14,174 bases of DNA from JBGOTP01 sp041476545. GTDB taxonomy: Bacteria > Acidobacteriota > Vicinamibacteria > Vicinamibacterales > CAVVIG01. The first letter of the stretch is position 1; each line of letters starts with the position of its first letter. The stretch covers positions 1 through 14,174 of the forward strand of contig JBGOTP010000100.1 in assembly GCA_041476545.1 (NCBI GenBank), written 5' to 3'. Positions 11,726 to 14,174 of this stretch are shown one piece after another. The notes under the pieces are model-generated. The model saw only the letters and a list, made by a program, of their open reading frames with translations, ran no database searches and was not told the DNA's origin. Position numbers and translations under genes: made by a program.

Positions 11726-14095
11726 ATGACGCGGCTCTGCGTAGTTCTGACGACGCTGACCTGTGTTCTTGTCGCCTCGGCGCCTCACGTTGATTCGCAG
11801 TCGACCTCGTCAACAGCGTCGACGCTGTCGTGCAATCTCTCCGGCTACAAGCGCGTCGCCGGTTTGGAGGCGGTGAACGCGAACAATGCGCTGACGCTCA
11901 CCTGGGACGGCGATCGCAACCAGCAACTACGGCTACGTTTCGGCATCACGAGTGGTACGCCGACCATTCAGGAGCTGGCGGTCCGCCGCAACGCCGGACC
12001 CTGGGTGACGCTTGCGGCCAACGTCACGCCGGAATTTCGCGTCGTTTCCGGCACGCGCCGCGTCAGCAATCAGCAGCTCAGCCCCCTTCGCGGGCTCGGC
12101 GTGGAGCTGACCCCGGCCATCATCGACAAGTACCGGTGGGAACCTTTCTGGGATGCACCGCTCGATCTGAGCACACCCGCCGGACGTGGCGGCAATCCGC
12201 CGCCGGCCGAAGGCGTCGCGAACTCGCCAGGCCTGCCGCGAAAGCCGGAAGAGATCAAACGCGCGTCGGCCGTCTATCGGGCGACGAGTTGCGTGGTCCA
12301 GACCAACGGGGCGCGTCTCGAGATTGGATTTCCTGGCGTGCAGCTTGGCGTGTTCACCGGGACCCTGCAGTACTCGGTGTTCAAGGGTAGCAATCTGATT
12401 CAACAGGAACTGCTCGCGAAGACGAGCGATCCGTGGGTTGCGTACAAATACGATGCGGGTCTCAAGGGCCTGAGCATCGGCAACGGATCGCGCGTCGCGT
12501 GGCGTGACATCACGAACACGTGGCAGGACTATCGGTTTGCAGATGCACGGAGCGACGCGGAAGTCCCGCTGAAGACCTCCGGCCGGTTGGTGATCGCTGA
12601 ACGTGGCGCGAACGGATCCATCGCCGTCTTTCCGCCACCCCACAACTTCTTCTGGGCGCGCGAGATTGCCGTCAACCTCGGCTACAACTGGTATCGCAAG
12701 GACAGCGACCGGTCGTTCTCGTTCGGCATCCGCCAGGCCGATCACGAAGACGAGTCCGAGAATCAGGCGAATTTCGCGCTCTACAGTGCGCGGCCCGGCA
12801 GTCTGCAGCGCATGACGATGTTCCTCTATCCGAGTGCCGATGGGGCGCCGGCCACCTACGACCAGGCGATCGCGTTCACCCACGGCGATCACTACAAGCC
12901 GGTGGCCGGGTATCAGGTGATGAATCATCACTACCACATGGATCTCGGCCAGCGATTCGGGCAGTCGGGCCTCGACGCGGAGATTCCGGATCTCGTAGCT
13001 CTCCGGGCGCTCGGCATCAACATCGTCAGCCAGATCGATTCGATCACGGGAGGCGCGGAGGGTACGCCGGAGGGCGCGGTCTACCCTGGCGCGCGTCCCG
13101 TGCAGGCGGCGGCCCCATCTCTCCCGGCAGGTGGTCGCGGCGCTGCCGCTCCCGCAGCCGGCGCGGCTCGCGGCCGTGGAGGCGATGCGCTTCAGACCAG
13201 ATACAACGCGATCGAGGGATCGCGCAGACATTCAGACGGTAGCTTCTTGGTCCTCCCGAGCCAGGAATACTACGGGAGTCCGCTTGGCGGGCACACGGAT
13301 CTGCTGTTCTCGCACGCGGTCTACTGGACGAGCGGTCGCGGTCCGGGCCAGCCCCTCGTAGACACGGATCCGAAGTACGGAAACGTCTATCACATCGGCA
13401 ACGCGGCGGACCTGATGGAGATGGCGCGGCGCGAGGATGTGCTGATCACCATGCCGCACCCGCGCACGAAGGGGTCGACCGGCTATCCAGACTCGGTCAA
13501 GGACTTACCGTTTTTCAGCGATCCCCACTATCAGGGCGTCGGATTCCGCTGGGGCATGGGCCTGGACCGTTCCGAGCAGCGCCTCTGCGAGTATCGGTGT
13601 CAGCCGCTCTTCGACGACATGAACAACTGGGTGGCCGACAAGGCCGTTCCGCCGAAGTACATCCTGTCGATCTCCGAAGTCCGGCATCAGCAACCCGGTG
13701 ACGAGATCTACGCGAGCTCGCCGGTCACCTACGTGAAGCTCGGCGCGCTACCGAAGTCCGAGGACACAAGTCCGCTGATTCAGGCGCTGATGAGAGGCGA
13801 CTCCTTCGTCACCTCCGGAGAAGTGCTGATCCCGTCGTGGTCGGTGAAGGGTTCGGGCAATCAGCGGACGATTGTCGCCGACGTCGAGTGGACGTTCCCC
13901 CTGGACTTCGTCGAAGTGGTATGGGGCGACGGCACGACGTCGGATCGCCAGGTCGTGTCGACGACGGATCTTCCGGTGATGGGCCGGCATCACTTCGAGA
14001 TCCCGTTCAACGCGGCGGGCAGGAAGTGGGTCCGCTTCGCGGCGTGGGATTCAGCCGGCAACGGCGCGATGGGGCAGCCGGTCAAGATAAAGTGA
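11726..14095 (+). CDS. Secreted PHP/CehA-like metallohydrolase candidate with large N-terminal domain
   Basis: A 789-residue protein. Residues 1-25 are a signal peptide. Residues about 36-380 form a beta-rich domain with no family I can name, interrupted by a Gly/Pro-rich stretch near 150-165. From about 395 the order of motifs follows the PHP superfamily, as in CehA/McbA-like enzymes. It shows HHYHMD (401-406, an HxH pair), LPSQEYYGSPLGGHTDL (510-526, E514 and H523), and ITMPHP (574-579, H578). It then has an ALMRGDSFVTSG (687-698) helix-strand like the GxxxVTxG end of such domains, and a final beta domain to 789. A 45-residue Ala/Gly/Pro linker (about 455-500) splits the PHP part. Substrate is unknown; relatives are phosphoesterases and carbamate or amide hydrolases. 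It is the last gene of the plus-strand cluster. Confidence 0.72.
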   Translation: MTRLCVVLTTLTCVLVASAPHVDSQSTSSTASTLSCNLSGYKRVAGLEAVNANNALTLTWDGDRNQQLRLRFGITSGTPTIQELAVRRNAGPWVTLAANVTPEFRVVSGTRRVSNQQLSPLRGLGVELTPAIIDKYRWEPFWDAPLDLSTPAGRGGNPPPAEGVANSPGLPRKPEEIKRASAVYRATSCVVQTNGARLEIGFPGVQLGVFTGTLQYSVFKGSNLIQQELLAKTSDPWVAYKYDAGLKGLSIGNGSRVAWRDITNTWQDYRFADARSDAEVPLKTSGRLVIAERGANGSIAVFPPPHNFFWAREIAVNLGYNWYRKDSDRSFSFGIRQADHEDESENQANFALYSARPGSLQRMTMFLYPSADGAPATYDQAIAFTHGDHYKPVAGYQVMNHHYHMDLGQRFGQSGLDAEIPDLVALRALGINIVSQIDSITGGAEGTPEGAVYPGARPVQAAAPSLPAGGRGAAAPAAGAARGRGGDALQTRYNAIEGSRRHSDGSFLVLPSQEYYGSPLGGHTDLLFSHAVYWTSGRGPGQPLVDTDPKYGNVYHIGNAADLMEMARREDVLITMPHPRTKGSTGYPDSVKDLPFFSDPHYQGVGFRWGMGLDRSEQRLCEYRCQPLFDDMNNWVADKAVPPKYILSISEVRHQQPGDEIYASSPVTYVKLGALPKSEDTSPLIQALMRGDSFVTSGEVLIPSWSVKGSGNQRTIVADVEWTFPLDFVEVVWGDGTTSDRQVVSTTDLPVMGRHHFEIPFNAAGRKWVRFAAWDSAGNGAMGQPVKIK

Positions 14096-14096
14096 A

Positions 14097-14117
14097 AACT
14101 TAGAACTTAGAACTTAG
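14097..14117 (+). repeat. Heptamer tandem repeat AACTTAG x3
   Basis: Three exact copies of AACTTAG run at 14097-14103, 14104-14110 and 14111-14117, starting two bases after the previous stop codon and followed by a partial fourth (AAG). The period of seven places TAG in all three plus frames and TAA in all three minus frames. Confidence 0.85.
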
Positions 14118-14174
14118 AAGTAGTGTAGGGCTTCCTGTCGGCAGCTTCCTCTGCGGGCGCGAGGCCGTGCGCCG
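14107..14174 (-). CDS. Possible C-terminal end of a minus-strand gene (partial)
   Basis: One minus-strand frame is open from the window edge and stops with TAA at 14107-14109, giving 21 residues (AHGLAPAEEAADRKPYTTSK plus F). The composition is protein-like, and a convergent gene here would match the repeat-at-3'-end pattern seen at 4708. Two other minus frames are also open to the repeat, so the choice of frame is weak. Confidence 0.25.
   Translation of the reverse strand, partial: AHGLAPAEEAADRKPYTTSKF

Noticed and set aside
11933..13231. Long minus-strand open frame (432 residues)
   Set aside because: Antisense shadow of the secreted PHP-like gene; Arg-rich, no motifs.
1..14174. CRISPR array, tRNA, rRNA, insertion sequence or phage genes
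   Set aside because: No regularly spaced repeats of 25-40 bases, no cloverleaf or rRNA-like stretch, and no transposase or phage protein motifs were seen on either strand.

Overview
The window is GC-rich bacterial DNA, probably from an Acidobacteriota species and perhaps the Vicinamibacteria. The main clue is an 810-residue orphan permease of the ADOP type (acidobacterial duplicated orphan permease). The other clues are many secreted beta-propeller and metallohydrolase proteins, the high-GC codon use, and short tandem repeats at 3' gene ends. This assignment is inference; no rRNA or other marker is present.

Layout. (1) 1-497: the end of an antitoxin gene overlaps a ParE/RelE-type toxin gene. 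Six bases after the toxin stop lies a sequence with the full architecture of an integron attC recombination site, so this part looks like a toxin-antitoxin gene cassette. I found no second attC downstream, so it is either the last cassette of an array or a lone cassette. (2) 523-3079: a secreted PQQ-like beta-propeller protein, then a secreted metallo-beta-lactamase-fold hydrolase resembling the UlaG branch. (3) 3070-4260: a cupin protein with a very basic N-terminal tail on the minus strand, divergent from a secreted thioredoxin-fold protein with a CTWC site. (4) 4360-8180: an MmcQ/YjbR-family protein whose C-terminus runs through a short repeat into the antisense of the next gene. Then, on the minus strand, an NHL-propeller protein lies just upstream of the ADOP permease. 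(5) 8293-14095: six closely spaced plus-strand genes, probably one operon. They are a conserved small protein, a DUF3237-like protein, a secreted protein of unknown function, an ABC ATPase, its ABC-2 permease, and a 789-residue secreted protein with PHP/CehA-like metal-site motifs. (6) 14096-14174: a heptamer repeat that places stops in all six frames, then possibly the end of a minus-strand gene.

How the genes work together. The ABC ATPase and permease form one transporter. The NHL protein and the ADOP permease are probably co-transcribed. The toxin and antitoxin form one module. Other functional links are guesses from position. The strongest unexpected item is the attC-like site at 414-497. 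The most original item may be the 8293-14095 cluster, which joins an ABC-2 transporter to three proteins without assigned function and a secreted PHP-like enzyme.
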